This document shows, piece after piece, positions 52,773-63,846 of a stretch of 64,000 nt of DNA. Position 1 is the first letter of the stretch. Each line of letters begins with the position of its first letter. The DNA is from Cordylochernes scorpioides. Lineage: Eukaryota > Arthropoda > Arachnida > Pseudoscorpiones > Chernetidae. The notes beneath the pieces are model-generated. The model saw only the letters and a program-made list of their open reading frames with translations, was not told the DNA's origin and did no database searches. The stretch covers positions 112,644,462 to 112,708,461 of the forward strand of contig CP092863.1 in the NCBI GenBank assembly GCA_030710605.1. Reading direction: 5' to 3'. Position numbers and translations under genes: made by a program.

Positions 52773-53588
52773 TGTGATATCTTGGGACCTCTGGGACCAG
52801 TGTTACCTGATGCTAGACGACCCTCGATGTCAACTCTACCGTGCAGTCGTGGTGGAAGGCGACACAGCTGGGCCAAAGGTGAAATAAACAAACAGAGATT
52901 CCACTAAGAAGCGTCTGACGTCAAGAAGGAATGGGATGAGGGGAGAGAGAGATCTTAAGAGCAAGTGTTACCGTTGGAATCCAAGCGAAGACTAACAATT
53001 CTAGGTCCTCGATTTAACACCACGACCTTGCTTCTTTCTAATTGGCTGACCTACTTAGGTGATTCTTTCCTAATTGGTAGGAATTTGTCACATGTCCGTT
53101 GGCTATTGGTTGACCTACTTAGGTGATTCTCTTCTGATTGGACCTGGCTTATCTCTTTGACGGAAGATATATCCGGTCTTGGTCCGGAAATACGGGGCGT
53201 TACTCGACTTTTATAACTTCTGCGGTCACCAGATACGTCCGGTCTTGCCCCGTAAATATTGGCTTAAACTTAGCTTGCAGGGTTTCCGGGGTCAGAAGGT
53301 TAACTGTGACTTTATTTAGTTATGTTCTCTTCTAGGCCTACTTCCTAAGTTTTACTTCTACTCTCACCTAAGCCTGATTAGTTTTAACCTTAATCTTCTC
53401 CTGTTAGTCTCCATTCCTTCTATCTGTACAGTTGCGATACTTTATTAGATTCTTACGCGGTACAGATTGATGTTAGTTGAGGCTTTCTATGTGCAGTACA
53501 TAAGGAGTTATATACAGTCATGGGGTGGAACATGTGGTAGTAGATATCTAGACTATTTACAACAATTCCATGGTCTTAAATCATCACA
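52773..53588 (+). repeat. LARD-like element right LTR
   Basis: 816 bp, apparently identical to 48067-48882, followed by the second TATA. Confidence 0.85.
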
Positions 53589-53592
53589 TATA

Positions 53593-54126
53593 CATTTGTT
53601 TTGGGTCCAGTAATTCTTCAAATTCAATGTAACCTAATTTATTGGTAGTTTTACCTCTAGTTTTATTAGGTTTAGTTTTAAATTCATTTTTTTTGTATTT
53701 GCAGCTGATTTCATAAGTTGAAATTTCTTCTGTTTGTGGTTTGTATGTGTAGTTTAATTCGTCATTAAGTCCATAAGGGAATAATGTGTTGTGTTTATAA
53801 ATGTAGTTGTTTTCTAATAATAGTCGTTGTTTTTTGTTTTGACATATGTCTAGTATTTCTATCTTAAAGTTGTTAAAAGTATGTAATTGATTGTGTTCTT
53901 TCATATATATATTACCAATTGATTTTTTAGCGTGGTTTCTATGTAGGTTTATTCGTATATTTAATGGATTACACGTTTGTCCTATATATGATAATTGACA
54001 AATTTGGCATGTTAATTTATAAATAGTATTTACTAATTTACAACTAGTCGTTTGAAATGTGTCATGGTTCTTAAGAGAGGGACAAGTTTGACAATTCTTT
54101 CTTAGGCAATTCTTAGCGAGTTTAAA
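53593..54126 (-). pseudogene. Penelope-like GIY-YIG endonuclease domain
   Basis: The minus strand encodes NCLRKNCQTCP, then IYKLTCQICQLSYIGQTC (GIY-like and YIG motifs with CxxC between), RINLHRNHAKK (two His), and a C-terminal NYIYKHNTLFPYGLN. The Cys-Cys-His-His set around the GIY-YIG core is the feature reported for Naiad/Chlamys elements. The domain nicks DNA for target-primed reverse transcription. It sits upstream of RT. A stop about 15 bp further upstream hides the true start. Confidence 0.7.
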
Positions 54127-54511
54127 TTAACATAAAAGAGGTGCTAACCCTAATATGCTGGTAGTTTTTTTTAGTTTTTTAGTTTGTTATTCTATTGAAA
54201 AGTTTTTTTTAAAATATATTTATCTTAATTGTTTTTGTGGTGATTAAATTTGTAATAAGATGAATAATTAATCTATAAAATATAGATATTACTGTTTGTT
54301 ATCTGTTATATTTTTAAGAATAACTAATAAAAAACATCTTTAAACTAACTAAACACTGAAAAAAACAAAAGTTCTGAAGTTATTTTTTCTAAAATTATTT
54401 TTATAATTTACTTTTTCATAATCAAACATTAAAAGATAATTAAAATCTGTATGGAGTTTTATTTATATTAGAATATCTAATATAAGATTAAATTTGTATA
54501 TTATATTATAT
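54127..54511. other. AT-rich leader of the Penelope-like element
   Basis: No ORF beyond short ones. It ends at the gypsy TSD. Confidence 0.4.
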
Positions 54512-54794
54512 TGTAGCGAAGTGAAATTGCTGGCTCAGCAACCCTGGAGCTGACGTCACGTTCCGGTGGAGGTTACCCCTGCGAGGCCGCGTGGCCACGA
54601 GACTTTTATTCTTTGCTCTCTCTCCTTTGTTTACTATTTTAAATATAGCTATTTCTAGATATCACTTAATTATAATTAATTAATTAATTCTTTCATATTT
54701 ATCGTTTGTCCTTCTTTTGATCTCGGTTTGTTTGGTTAATAAAATAACGTTCTTCGTTTGTGGATCACCGACTCTACCTTTCTGCTACGCTACA
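54512..54794 (+). repeat. Gypsy 2 5-prime LTR
   Basis: 283 bp with TAATAAAATAACG as a likely poly(A) signal near 54738. Differs from the 3-prime LTR by about two substitutions and one 1-base indel in an AATT repeat. Confidence 0.9.
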
Positions 54795-54796
54795 AC

Positions 54797-54815
54797 TGGT
54801 GGAGACGCTGGATCG
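54797..54815 (+). promoter_or_regulatory. Gypsy 2 primer binding site
   Basis: TGGTGGAGACGCTGG two bases after the LTR. The TRIM-like element at 32388 has the similar TGGTGGAGATGCCGG. Confidence 0.75.
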
Positions 54816-54819
54816 TCAA

Positions 54820-56076
54820 GACCGATATCCCTTCAGGCATAAAAGAAGGACTGAAACTGTTAAACAAGAAGATAGTGTAGAGCTCAAGGAGATGACCGTG
54901 AATATAGAGGAAGCTACCCAGGTGGGCAATTATTTTGTTCAGCACCTACCAAGGAATCCTTCCATGTTCTCCGGGTAGGATGGTGAGGATCCCCTTACCT
55001 GGTTAAAAGGTTACAAACGTGTGGCGAAGCATAATCATTGGGACGAAACCCTCTGTCTTGCCAATGTCTACTTTTACCTGAAGGGAACTGCCCTCAAATG
55101 GTTTGAGAATAATGAGGAGACCATCCGGAATTGGGAAGAGTTTACTACTCAATTGGAGAGTGTATTTGGGAAAAGTGAGAGTCTGCGGCTGCTTGCCGAG
55201 AAAAAACTTAAAATCCGGGCTCAGCTAAAGGGTGAAAGCCCCGAGTTCTATATACAAGACGTCCTACGACTCTGCAAAGAGGTGGATCTCCAAATGAGCG
55301 AGGGGGATAAAATCTCCCACCTCATGAAAGGAATAGTGGAAGAACTTTATCAGGCGCTTCTTCCAAGAGACATAAACAATACGGATCAATTTGTATCTGA
55401 GTGCCGCCGCATTGAAGTGCTTCATCGTCGGCGTGTGACCCCCGCCAAGTACGAACGCTTGCCCAATGTAGCATCCCTTGATGTCTGCGATGATAATACA
55501 GATTTGTCATCCATGATTAGACAAATTGTCCGCGAGGAGGTGCAACGGGCCTTGGCCGCTCCTCGTGAAGAACCAAGAATCGCCACCATTGAAGATATGG
55601 TGAGGGAAGAAATTGATAAAACCCTCGCTCCAATATCAAATCCTTCCAGAGGCTCCCCTCAATATCAAACTTATACGCCGTCACCAATCGCTAGAAGAGA
55701 GACGGCCGCACCCCAAACTCCCCGTCCCAGAGTTCGGTACCCGAAACAGGGAGAAAGACTGGACACAAATGAATGGCGGACCACTGAGGGAAGACCAATT
55801 TGCTTCCATTGCGGACGCCCTGGCCATGTCGCCCGTTACTGCCGTGACAGAAGGAGACAGAATGACGAAAGAGAAAACGGATATTCCCAACGGAGGCAAG
55901 AACCAATTTTCTTCTATGGACCCCGTTCCAAATTCCCGGCGCTCAATGACGACGAGCCAAGAGATAATTTTAGACGTTACCGAAGCCCTTCCCCATACTC
56001 TGGCCGAAACGGACAACATTCGTCGCCTATTAGAGGGTCCAGTCGGTCACCTCGCCGTTCCCGCCAGGAAAACTAG
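54820..56076 (+). pseudogene. Gypsy 2 Gag
   Basis: An open frame with one TAG at 54976-54978 (between FSG and DGEDPLTWLKGYK). It contains the capsid-like retrotrans_gag region (LYLKGTALKWFENN-type, LKIRAQLKGESPEFYI), a basic linker, a CCHC knuckle CFHCGRPGHVARYC and an Arg/Ser-rich tail. Gag forms the particle and binds the RNA. The pol frame overlaps its end in -1 phase. Confidence 0.88.
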
Positions 56077-56474
56077 AGGTTGCGACCTATTTTGGAGGTG
56101 GGGCCGCAAAATTTGGAAACCCTCCCTCATCGACTACAGTGGATATGAAAGGAAATTATATAAATATTAAAATAGAAGGAAATATAACCAGTGCTCTTGT
56201 TGATTCTGGGGCTTCTTATTCTGTCGTGTCCGAGAGGTTCAGACTCAAATTGAAGAAAATAATGTTTGCCGAAACTGACGTGAGCTTAAGAGTGGCCAAC
56301 GGTAAAATTATAAAACCGAAAGGACGCTGCTCTTTAAAATTGGACTTAAATGGTCTGCAGGAAAATTTCGAATTTATTGTTCTGGAGGACTGTAGTCACG
56401 ATGTGATCCTCGGATGGGACTTTTTGAAGTTATCCAGGGCGGTAATTGATTCTGCAGAAGATACACTTTTTTAG
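56040..56474 (+). pseudogene. Gypsy 2 protease
   Basis: The frame is -1 relative to Gag and open through the Gag stop, so a -1 frameshift is plausible. Aspartic protease with ALVDSGASYSVV and the C-terminal VILGWDFL motif. The frame ends in a T run (CTTTTTTAG at about 56470) where one base appears to be missing. Confidence 0.85.
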
Positions 56475-57071
56475 AGGAATTCCTAGTCGAGGACACACCC
56501 AAGAACAACTCACCTCTCTACGCGGAACGGGAATACAGAATAGAGCCCGCATCTTGTCAGCTGATAGAGGTATTAAGCAGAGACATCTCAGATAATGCAG
56601 CTGTGGTGGCAGAAAGTCAAAAAGGTCTGTCGCTGGAAAGAGAACTAATGGCTCCCTCCTCTATCATCTCACTTACCAGTAACAGAGGAAAACTGTGGGT
56701 GGCAAATTGGAGCCCATATCCGAAGATAATTCCCCAGGGGATGCACGTGGCAGATGGTGTCGTCATCGAGGATAGCCAGCTTTGTGTACTTGCTGAGGGC
56801 AACCACGTAGGAACAGATATAGGCCATTCCGAGGATTCAAAATTTGCGGAAATTTTAAATATAGATGATTCACTTGACGATTTTCAAAAAGAAAAATTAA
56901 GAAATTTATTGAGAAACTATAGAGATATTTTTGATTTTAGAAAAAAAGAAGCGTCCAAGACCGATAATGTTAAGCATCGAATTAGCACTGGAGACCACCT
57001 TCCCACCAAACAACGACCGTACCGAGTAGCACCAGCGGAACGTCAAATTATTCAAGAGGAGGTAAATAAAA
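56475..57071 (+). pseudogene. Gypsy 2 pol linker and RT start
   Basis: Continues from protease after the shift: EFLVEDTPKNNSPLYA, then NYRDIFDF, HRISTGDHLPTKQRPYR and APAERQIIQEEV, the usual N-terminal approach to gypsy RT. It shifts in an A run near 57068. Confidence 0.85.
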
Positions 57072-58352
57072 ATGGAAGAAATTGGTATTATTCAGCCCTC
57101 TGCGAGCCCATGGGCCTCACCGGTCGTTTTGGTCAGAAAAAAAGATGGCAGCTGGAGATTCTGCGTCGATTACCGCCGCCTTAATAAGATAACAAAAAAG
57201 GATGTTTACCTGCTCCCAAGGATCGACGACACTTTGGACTGTCTACAGGGAGCACGATTTTATTCCTCTATGGATCTCCAATCTGGATACTGGCAGATCG
57301 ACGTGGAGGAAGCGGACCGTGAGAAGACTGCATTCATAACCCCAGATGGATTGTATGAGTTCAAAGTGATGCCATTTGGGTTATGCAACGCTCCAGCTAC
57401 ATTCGAACGAATGATGGACGGCCTCTTGAAGGGTCTTAAGTGGACAATCTGTCTCTGTTACCTTGATGACATAGTCGTTTTTTCCGATGATTTTGAGGAA
57501 CATCTGAGACGCCTTCAGCTGGTATTGGGCTGTTTGAGGAAGGCTGGCTTGTGCCTCAATTCGGGGAAATGCAGGTTTGGTGCGAAAACTATAACAGTTC
57601 TTGGACATGAGGTGAGTGGAGATGGAATATGTCTCGATCCAGAAAAAATTAGAGCAGTCCGTGACTTCCCCAGACCAAAGTCGCTAAAAGAAGTTAGAAG
57701 TTTCCTAGGGCTATCTTCCTACTACCGCCGTTTCATACCCAATTATGCCCATATAGCCCAACCATTAAACGCTCTTTTAAAGAAAGATTCAGTGTTTAGT
57801 TGGAACATAGAAGAGCGGCACGCATTTGAAGCTCTCAAGTCAGCCCTAATTTCTAAGCCTGTCTTGGGACATTTTGATCATTCATCCCCAACAGAAATAC
57901 ATACTGATGCGAGCAACTATGGAATAGGAGCAGTTTTAGCGCAAATTCAAAAGGGAAAGGAAAGAGCCATTGCCTATGCATCGAGAACGCTCAATAAGGC
58001 GGAAAGAAATTATTCGACGACTGAGAGAGAATGTCTTGCTATTATTTGGGCCATTGGCAAATTCCGGCCGTATGTTTTTGGACGTCCATTCACTATTGTA
58101 ACTGACCATCACTCCTTGTGCTGGCTGACCAACCTCAAGGACCCATGTGGGAGGTTAGCAAGATGGGCTCTTCGGCTGCAGGAGTTTGATGTTACTGTTG
58201 TGCACAAGAGCGGAAGAAAACATCAGGACGCTGACTGTTTATCAAGAAGTCCCCTAAATTGTAGTGAAGATATAGAAGAAGATATTCCTTGCATAGTTGC
58301 CTTACAGAATTTTGGACGGGAACAAATGAAAGACCCGACCTCACGAAGATAG
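57072..58352 (+). pseudogene. Gypsy 2 RT and RNase H
   Basis: 426 codons: RT with [32 protein letters not shown] (first Asp), [22 protein letters not shown] (YLDD), then [10 protein letters not shown]. RNase H has [23 protein letters not shown] and [13 protein letters not shown]. All catalytic acids are present. The frame ends near 58310 at a C run. Confidence 0.92.
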
Positions 58353-59740
58353 CCGACAAAATCCAACAGGAAACATCTAACAAGTCCTTTATAAAAATAA
58401 ACGATACTCTCCATAAAAAAAATTACGATCCAATGGGAAGGGAATGGCTTCTGGTGGTCCCCCGCCACTTGAGGCCTGAAATACTGAGAAACTTACATGA
58501 TTCTCCCACTTCAGGACATCTTGGATTTACTAAGACATATGATCGAATAAGAAAAAAATTCTACTGGCCCGGAATGTATAGAAATGTTAGGAAGTATGTG
58601 GCTCACTGTCCAGATTGTCAGCGACGCAAACGCCAGCCCCAACTCCCTCCAGGACTTTTGCAGCCGATACCTGTGCCTATAGCCGCCTTCGAAAAAGTGG
58701 GAATGGATCTCCTTGGAAGGTTTCCAACATCTATGTGCGGGAATCGCTGGATCATTGTCTGTAAGGATTACCTCACCAAGTTTGCGATCACGAAAGCTCT
58801 ACCGACAAGTGAATCAGTGGAAGTAGCGACATTCTTCATTAAAGATGTAATTCTGAAGCACGGTGCGCCGAGGGAAGTTATCACAGATCGAGGACGAAAT
58901 TTTACATCTTCAATGATTCGTGATCTGAACAAACACTGCAGAATAACTCATCGGACAACAACCGCCTACCACCCTCAGACCAATGGACTCACTGAAAGGT
59001 TGAATAAGACAATAGCAGACATGCTGTCCATGTATGTGGACGTCAACCAGAAAGATTGGGATGAGATTCTCCCATTCGTGACGTTCGCATACAACACGGC
59101 GAAGCAAGAGTCCACGGGGTTTAGTCCATTCTATCTTGTGCACGGGCGTGAGGCGGAGACCCCACTAGACTTGCTATTCCCCAAATTTCCTTCAGAGGAT
59201 GAAGATGACTTCATCCAGACTCTAGGATCAAGGGCCGAAGAAGCGCGACAGCTGGCACGCATTCACACTATGAGGTCCCAGGGAGGAAATAAACTCCGTT
59301 ACGACGCCCATCACAGAAACATAATCTATCAGCCCGGAGTTCTCGTTTGGATCTATATCCCTGTGCGCAAGGTGGGTTTGTCTGAAAAACTAATGCGACG
59401 TTATTTCGGCCCGTATAAAGTAACAAGAAAAATATCCGATGTGACATATGAAGTGGAGACATTCAAAGGACATAGTTCACATCTGCAGGATGAAGCCCTA
59501 TTTAGATCCAGAGAAGCAGGAGGACCACCTGGAGGAGGACATGGAAGACGATTTATCAAGTCCTCAAAAGGAAGAAGTTCCAGCGGAAGGGAGGCAACCA
59601 CCCTTGGCCCAGGAGGAGGTCCCCAGACCAGGAGACCTGGATATCCCTGGCCCTATTACGCGGTCGCGAGCTCGTATACTGGAGGCGCAGGTCTCCTGCT
59701 GAGCATCGGGTCGATGTCCTTTGAGAGGGGGGCAATGTAG
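58300..59740 (+). pseudogene. Gypsy 2 integrase
   Basis: H2C2 zinc domain (HDSPTSGHLGFTKTYDRI .. CPDC), catalytic core with Asp in GMDLLGRFPTS, Asp in VITDRGRNFTS and Glu in PQTNGLTERLN, and a GPYKVTRK GPY/F-like module near residue 390. No chromodomain is visible. The Gly/Arg-rich end overlaps the 3-prime LTR region. The domain itself is intact; it is only out of frame with RT. Confidence 0.9.
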
Positions 59741-60017
59741 CGAAGTGAAATTGCTGGCTCAGCAACCCTGGAGCTGACGTCACGTTCCGGTGGAGGTTGC
59801 CCCTGCGAGGCCGCGTGGCCACGAGACTTTTATTCTTTGCTCTCTCTCCTTTGTTTACTATTTTAAATATAGCTATTTCTAGATATCACTTAATTATAAT
59901 TAATTATTAATTCTTTCATATTTATCGTTTGTTCTTCTTTTGATCTCGGTTTGTTTGGTTAATAAAATAACGTTCTTCGTTTGTGGATCACCGACTCTAC
60001 CTTTCTGCTACGCTACA
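59736..60017 (+). repeat. Gypsy 2 3-prime LTR
   Basis: 282 bp, followed by ATAT as target-site duplicate. Confidence 0.9.
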
Positions 60018-61200
60018 ATATATAAAAATATATCATAGAGCAAGCTCATATGAATTAATATAGTGTAAAAACTATATAATAAAAATATAACAGTGATTCT
60101 ACATTTAAAACTCAAGGAGCAAACTGATAAGAATGATAAATCATATCAAGTAGATTTGGTTAGATTAGCAAGCTAAATCTAAATTAATTATAACAATAAA
60201 TAGTTGTATAGTTTTATAGTTAAGTTTTCTATTAAAATTATCTTCATTATTTTTATTATTTAAATTCAAATTATAAAATTTGTAAATTGTTATTATTTAA
60301 TATAGATAGAGAGAAAAAAAAATCCTTTACTTCTAACACATCATCTAGTTAATTATATATTTATAATTATAATATATATTAATTATAATTATAATTATAA
60401 TTTAAATTGGAGTAATTATTGAAAAAAGAGATCTGCTGAACCGGGAATTCTCAAATAGAAGTCCAGCGGCGTTTCATCCCTTCTCTATTACGTCATAGAT
60501 CTCTTTTCAATTTTTCATATTTTAAAATAAAAAAATTTAAAAAATCATTTAAAAAAAAAGGATAAAATATAAAATTATAAATATATATATATATATATAT
60601 ATACTAACAATCTTATCTACCTTCTTTACAAAACTTTTTGTTTTCTTATTATTAGTTTGATTAAAAGTGCATGGTTCTGTCTTTCTCTCTTTTCTCTAAC
60701 TACTAAAATGTATAATATTATATATATTAATACAAAGCAATAACGCGCCATCTATACATATAAAAAATAAAAGGATTTAAAAGCGCGAATTGGCGAAACC
60801 GCTGGGAGGGTTCACCACTGATGAGCCAAGCCCTCCCAATATATTTTTTCATCGCAGTAAGGACAGTAGAAGTTCGTTTTATGTATAAAAGAAACATTCG
60901 CGCTTTTAAATCCTTTTATTATATATATTCTCACTTCTATTATTCTATATATAGGATTAGAGTATGTCTAAATGACGTGTAAAAGCCGATGCAAAAGACG
61001 TTACGTTGTTAAATTTTATTGTTATTAATTATAAATATATAATTAACTAGATGATGTGTTAGAAGTAAAGGATTTTTTTTCTCTCTATCTATACTAAATA
61101 ATAACAATTTACAAATTTTATAATTTGAATTTAAATAATCAAAATAATGAAGATAATTTTAATAGAAAACTTAACTATAAAACTATACAACTATTTATTG

Positions 61201-61205
<5 letters not shown>
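60018..61205. repeat. Penelope-like terminal repeats (right), direct plus inverted
   Basis: 60060-60512 repeats 41313-41600 and 42030-42140 directly (about 420 bp missing between). 60512-61205 repeats 41935 to 41420 in reverse, with a family G element inserted at 60766-60920. Together they form a partial palindrome. Confidence 0.7.
60766..60920. mobile_element. Family G short element, copy 3
   Basis: About 24-bp inverted ends (AAAGGATTTAAAAGCGCG at left, complement ending at 60920) around the GGCGAAACCGCTGGGAGGG / CACTGATGAGCC core. Confidence 0.6.

Positions 61206-61243
<38 letters not shown>
61206..61243. repeat. (AT)n microsatellite
   Basis: About 38 bp of uninterrupted AT next to the mariner-like MITE, providing its TA target. 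Confidence 0.95.
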
Positions 61244-61246
<3 letters not shown>

Positions 61247-61870
61247 TTGTCTCAAAAGTTTGTGTTTTTCTTTTTACTTATTACTATAAAATTATTACGG
61301 CGAATGCATAATATATAATACATAATACAATTACTTTATACATAATACAAACACTTTATACATAACCGCGAAAAATGTCAAATTATTTGACAAACATAAG
61401 CAGTTTTAATCTCCTCAGTTATGCGGGAAGAATGTTTTTTATTTGTTAAGTGAACTCCCACGTCATTGGACGAATGTGGCCATGTTTATATATAAAAGAG
61501 GGTTGAAACGGGATGCGAGAATTCGTGGAGTGGTGTTCGTGTGGAAACGCTTAAAACGTTCTCTGTGTGCTTGTCTGGTGATCTCGTCGCATACCTGTGT
61601 AACCCTTGACCGCTCCTTATCAACGCTGCAAATAAAAGATAAGTACTGTTTTTATTTTATTTAACAAATCGTGTTTTTTAATTTTTTTTTTATTTATCCC
61701 ATTTTTGTTGTTGGTGTTGTACTCTTGAGTGTACCTTTTTCTGTGTTTGTTACTCTTACTGTAGGCCATAGTTTATTGCTTTTTGTGTGATAACGCGTAA
61801 TAGTAACTTTTGTCAATAATATTGATGTTTCAATTTTTTACAAGTGTTTACCAACTTTTGGGACAACCTT
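61244..61870. mobile_element. Mariner-like non-autonomous element
   Basis: Ends GGTTGTCTCAAAAGTTTGTG and the near-complement ..CCAACTTTTGGGACAACC are about 20-bp TIRs typical of mariner. The 627-bp interior encodes no transposase (the 73-codon ORF at 61443-61664 has no HTH or DDE motif). Confidence 0.65.
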
Positions 61871-62095
61871 GTACAACAATGTTAAAAATAATGACTGTCA
61901 AAAAAAAGACCACTGTTTCATCAACTCCCATCACCATATCGAGAAACAAAAATAAATCAATTTTATAAAATACTTATTGAGCAAAACAATGTTTTTTATT
62001 CTATACAAATTATAAAAACTTATATAACCCAAATTTTAATTTGAAAAATAAATAAATTGTAAATTCTTATTTAGGCGAACTTTATGGACAACATA

Positions 62096-62320
62096 TCAGC
62101 TCGACGGTGGTTCTCCCGTGGCGAAATTTGGAACTAAAATCACCTTAATTTTTTTAAAGCTCCGTTTTTAAAGTGTGGTCCACATGTGTGTGTTTTATAT
62201 TTATAAGTAAACATTTATTAAAGTAATCCTGCTCAATTTGTCCTTTAAACAGGACGTAAATAGTAAAAAAAAAATGTAGTTTCCATTTCTGCCACTTGAG
62301 CGCCACCGTCGAGCTGATAT
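62096..62320. mobile_element. MITE with TCAGCTCGA ends, copy 3
   Basis: Homologue of 23437-23670, with ATCAGCTCGACGGTGG at left and CCACCGTCGAGCTGAT at right. Confidence 0.7.
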
Positions 62321-62751
62321 GGGGTCCATAAAGCTGAGACTTTGTTGAATAATTCTTTTGGCCGTAATTTGAGAACTGGGGGTTAATTTATTGATTTATA
62401 AATTTTATTTGTGTGGTCTCTCCTGGAGTTGGCCTTTTATTGGAATTGAGCTATTTCAGGATAAGTTATTTGTCATTTAATAAAATTGGCAACTGTTTTG
62501 AGATGTGTGTCCTTTACTGTAGTTTGGTGTTGCTTGAAGTTTACGTTAAAAAGTATGTGAGATGTGTGTGAGAATAGAAGAAAACAGTTGATGTTAAAAT
62601 TCATTATATTCTCAATGGTTTATATTGAAATATTGAAGTTTATTTTTATATTCGAATTAAACTTATAATGAGGCGAAGAGAACACATTGGAATATTGAAT
62701 TATAGATATTTTTTATCGTAACTTTACTTCTAAATAATATATATACAGTAG

Positions 62752-62928
62752 AACCTCCCTGTAAAGGACAACACCTAATTGCTGAGCCAGTGTCCTTTAG
62801 GGAGAGGTGTCCTCTTACCAGAGAGTTACTAAATTGTATAAATGGTAATTTTGCAAATGAATACTGTCCTTTGTAGAGAGGTGTCCTCTAGAACGAATGT
62901 CCTCTCATGGAGTATGTTCTACTCTATA
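62752..62928. mobile_element. MITE family F copy 3
   Basis: CAGTAGAACCTCCCTG at left and ATGTTCTACTCT at right; same interior as 24085-24261. Confidence 0.6.
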
Positions 62929-63129
62929 TATATAATGAATTTTATCAATTATTAATTTTCATTCTTTACAGTATATATAAGGGCTATAGAACACAATAAT
63001 TTGAACCTACTATATTTGAAGATGATTTGTTGGTCGAAGAAGTTGGTTTGGAAAAAGGAATAGCTACATCAACCAATTGTTTATTTAATTCTCGACATGT
63101 ATTTTATAAAATGGTGTATGTATATAAGT

Positions 63130-63170
63130 AGAACTGAAGAGAGTGACAAGAAGTCACTGAAACGTCGGTG
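63130..63170 (+). ncRNA. Hammerhead-like motif in the mosaic unit, copy 3
   Basis: CTGAAGAG, a perfect stem II AGTGAC-AAGAA-GTCACT, GAAACGTCGG. This is the best stem II of the three copies, but a stem I partner is missing because the upstream sequence is truncated relative to 24480. Confidence 0.35.
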
Positions 63171-63300
63171 ATTTAATAAATAAATAGTTTATGTAGCTAT
63201 ATTTTTCTATAGATAATAAAAAAAGCATATATTGGATTGAATTTAAAAAAAATTCTAATATCGGTTGGCTAAACGCCAACCTTTGTCAAGGCATATTACA

Positions 63301-63846
63301 TCCCTATATATATAAAAGTCAGTGTATGTATGTATGTTTGTCGGCTATACACGTCCACAATTCATAATTAATCTGACTGATTTTAACAGTATATAGAGTA
63401 GAATATGGAAAAACTTATAGTGAAAATTTCAGGTCTCTATCCCGAATATTCTTCGAGTTATTTGCAAATTTGCCCTTACGCTCGCAAGCAGCGCCTTTAG
63501 CGGTGAAGATGGGAGGTAATATCAGCGGACCTAATGTACATGTAAAACGTGTTCTTACAGGACATTGAGAAAAACTGGAAGAGATATTTATCGCATTTTT
63601 AACCAATAAAAATTGAAATTAACAGGTTCTGGGTAAAAATAGTTGTTTTTTAGTCAGAAAAGGATGATGACAATATTGCTGTATCATGATTGATTATCAG
63701 ATACAAAATTATATCGGGAAAAAGTTTGGAGCGAGATGTTAAACAAGAGTGACATCCACGGCGCCAATTTATAATTGCAATAAATAGTATTTGAATAAAA
63801 ACATTTAATCGGGTAAACCCGGGCGTTTCCCGGGTCATTCGGCTAG
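63301..63846 (+). mobile_element. Non-autonomous Helitron, copy 2
   Basis: 546 bp, TCCCTATATATATA after A, end CATTCGGCTAG before T, 3-prime hairpin ACCCGGG-CGTTT-CCCGGGT perfect. Close homologue of 24657-25208. Confidence 0.88.

Larger units (their letters stand above)
48067..53588 (+). mobile_element. LTR element with identical LTRs and no gag-pol (LARD-like)
   Basis: LTRs 48067-48882 and 52773-53588, both 816 bp and apparently identical, with TGTGAT / ATCACA ends and TSD TATA (48063-48066 and 53589-53592). Plus orientation is favoured by TGGCCCCGGATG two bases after the 5-prime LTR and by GGGACGGGGGAG before the 3-prime LTR. The 3.9-kb interior has no RT, integrase or protease. The one protein-like ORF is antisense (52284-52691). 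Confidence 0.85.
42141..54511 (-). mobile_element. Penelope-like retroelement (Naiad-like), multiply interrupted
   Basis: Minus-strand coding runs GIY-YIG (about 54126-53593), middle region (48066-47678), RT (46373-45023) and C-terminus (42887-42719), interrupted by an LTR element, a mariner and a Tigger. Across the mariner (TSD TA) and the LTR element (TSD TATA) the frame is continuous. GIY-YIG upstream of RT is the order described for Naiad/Chlamys elements and is opposite to classical Penelope. Damage: single-base shifts near 45819, 45665 and 45146 and a stop at about 45413. Confidence 0.7.
54512..60017 (+). mobile_element. Ty3/gypsy retrotransposon 2, nearly complete
   Basis: LTRs of 283 and 282 bp (54512-54794, 59736-60017), ends TGTAGCG / CGCTACA, about three differences, so fairly young. 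TSD ATAT. PBS TGGTGGAGACGC at 54797, PPT GAGAGGGGGG before the 3-prime LTR. Gag, protease, RT, RNase H and integrase are all present, broken by one nonsense codon and three single-base shifts in homopolymers. Confidence 0.93.

Noticed and set aside
61443-61664. 73-codon ORF inside the mariner-like MITE as a transposase remnant
   Set aside because: No HTH, no DD(E/D) motif and no similarity to the intact transposase at 46513.
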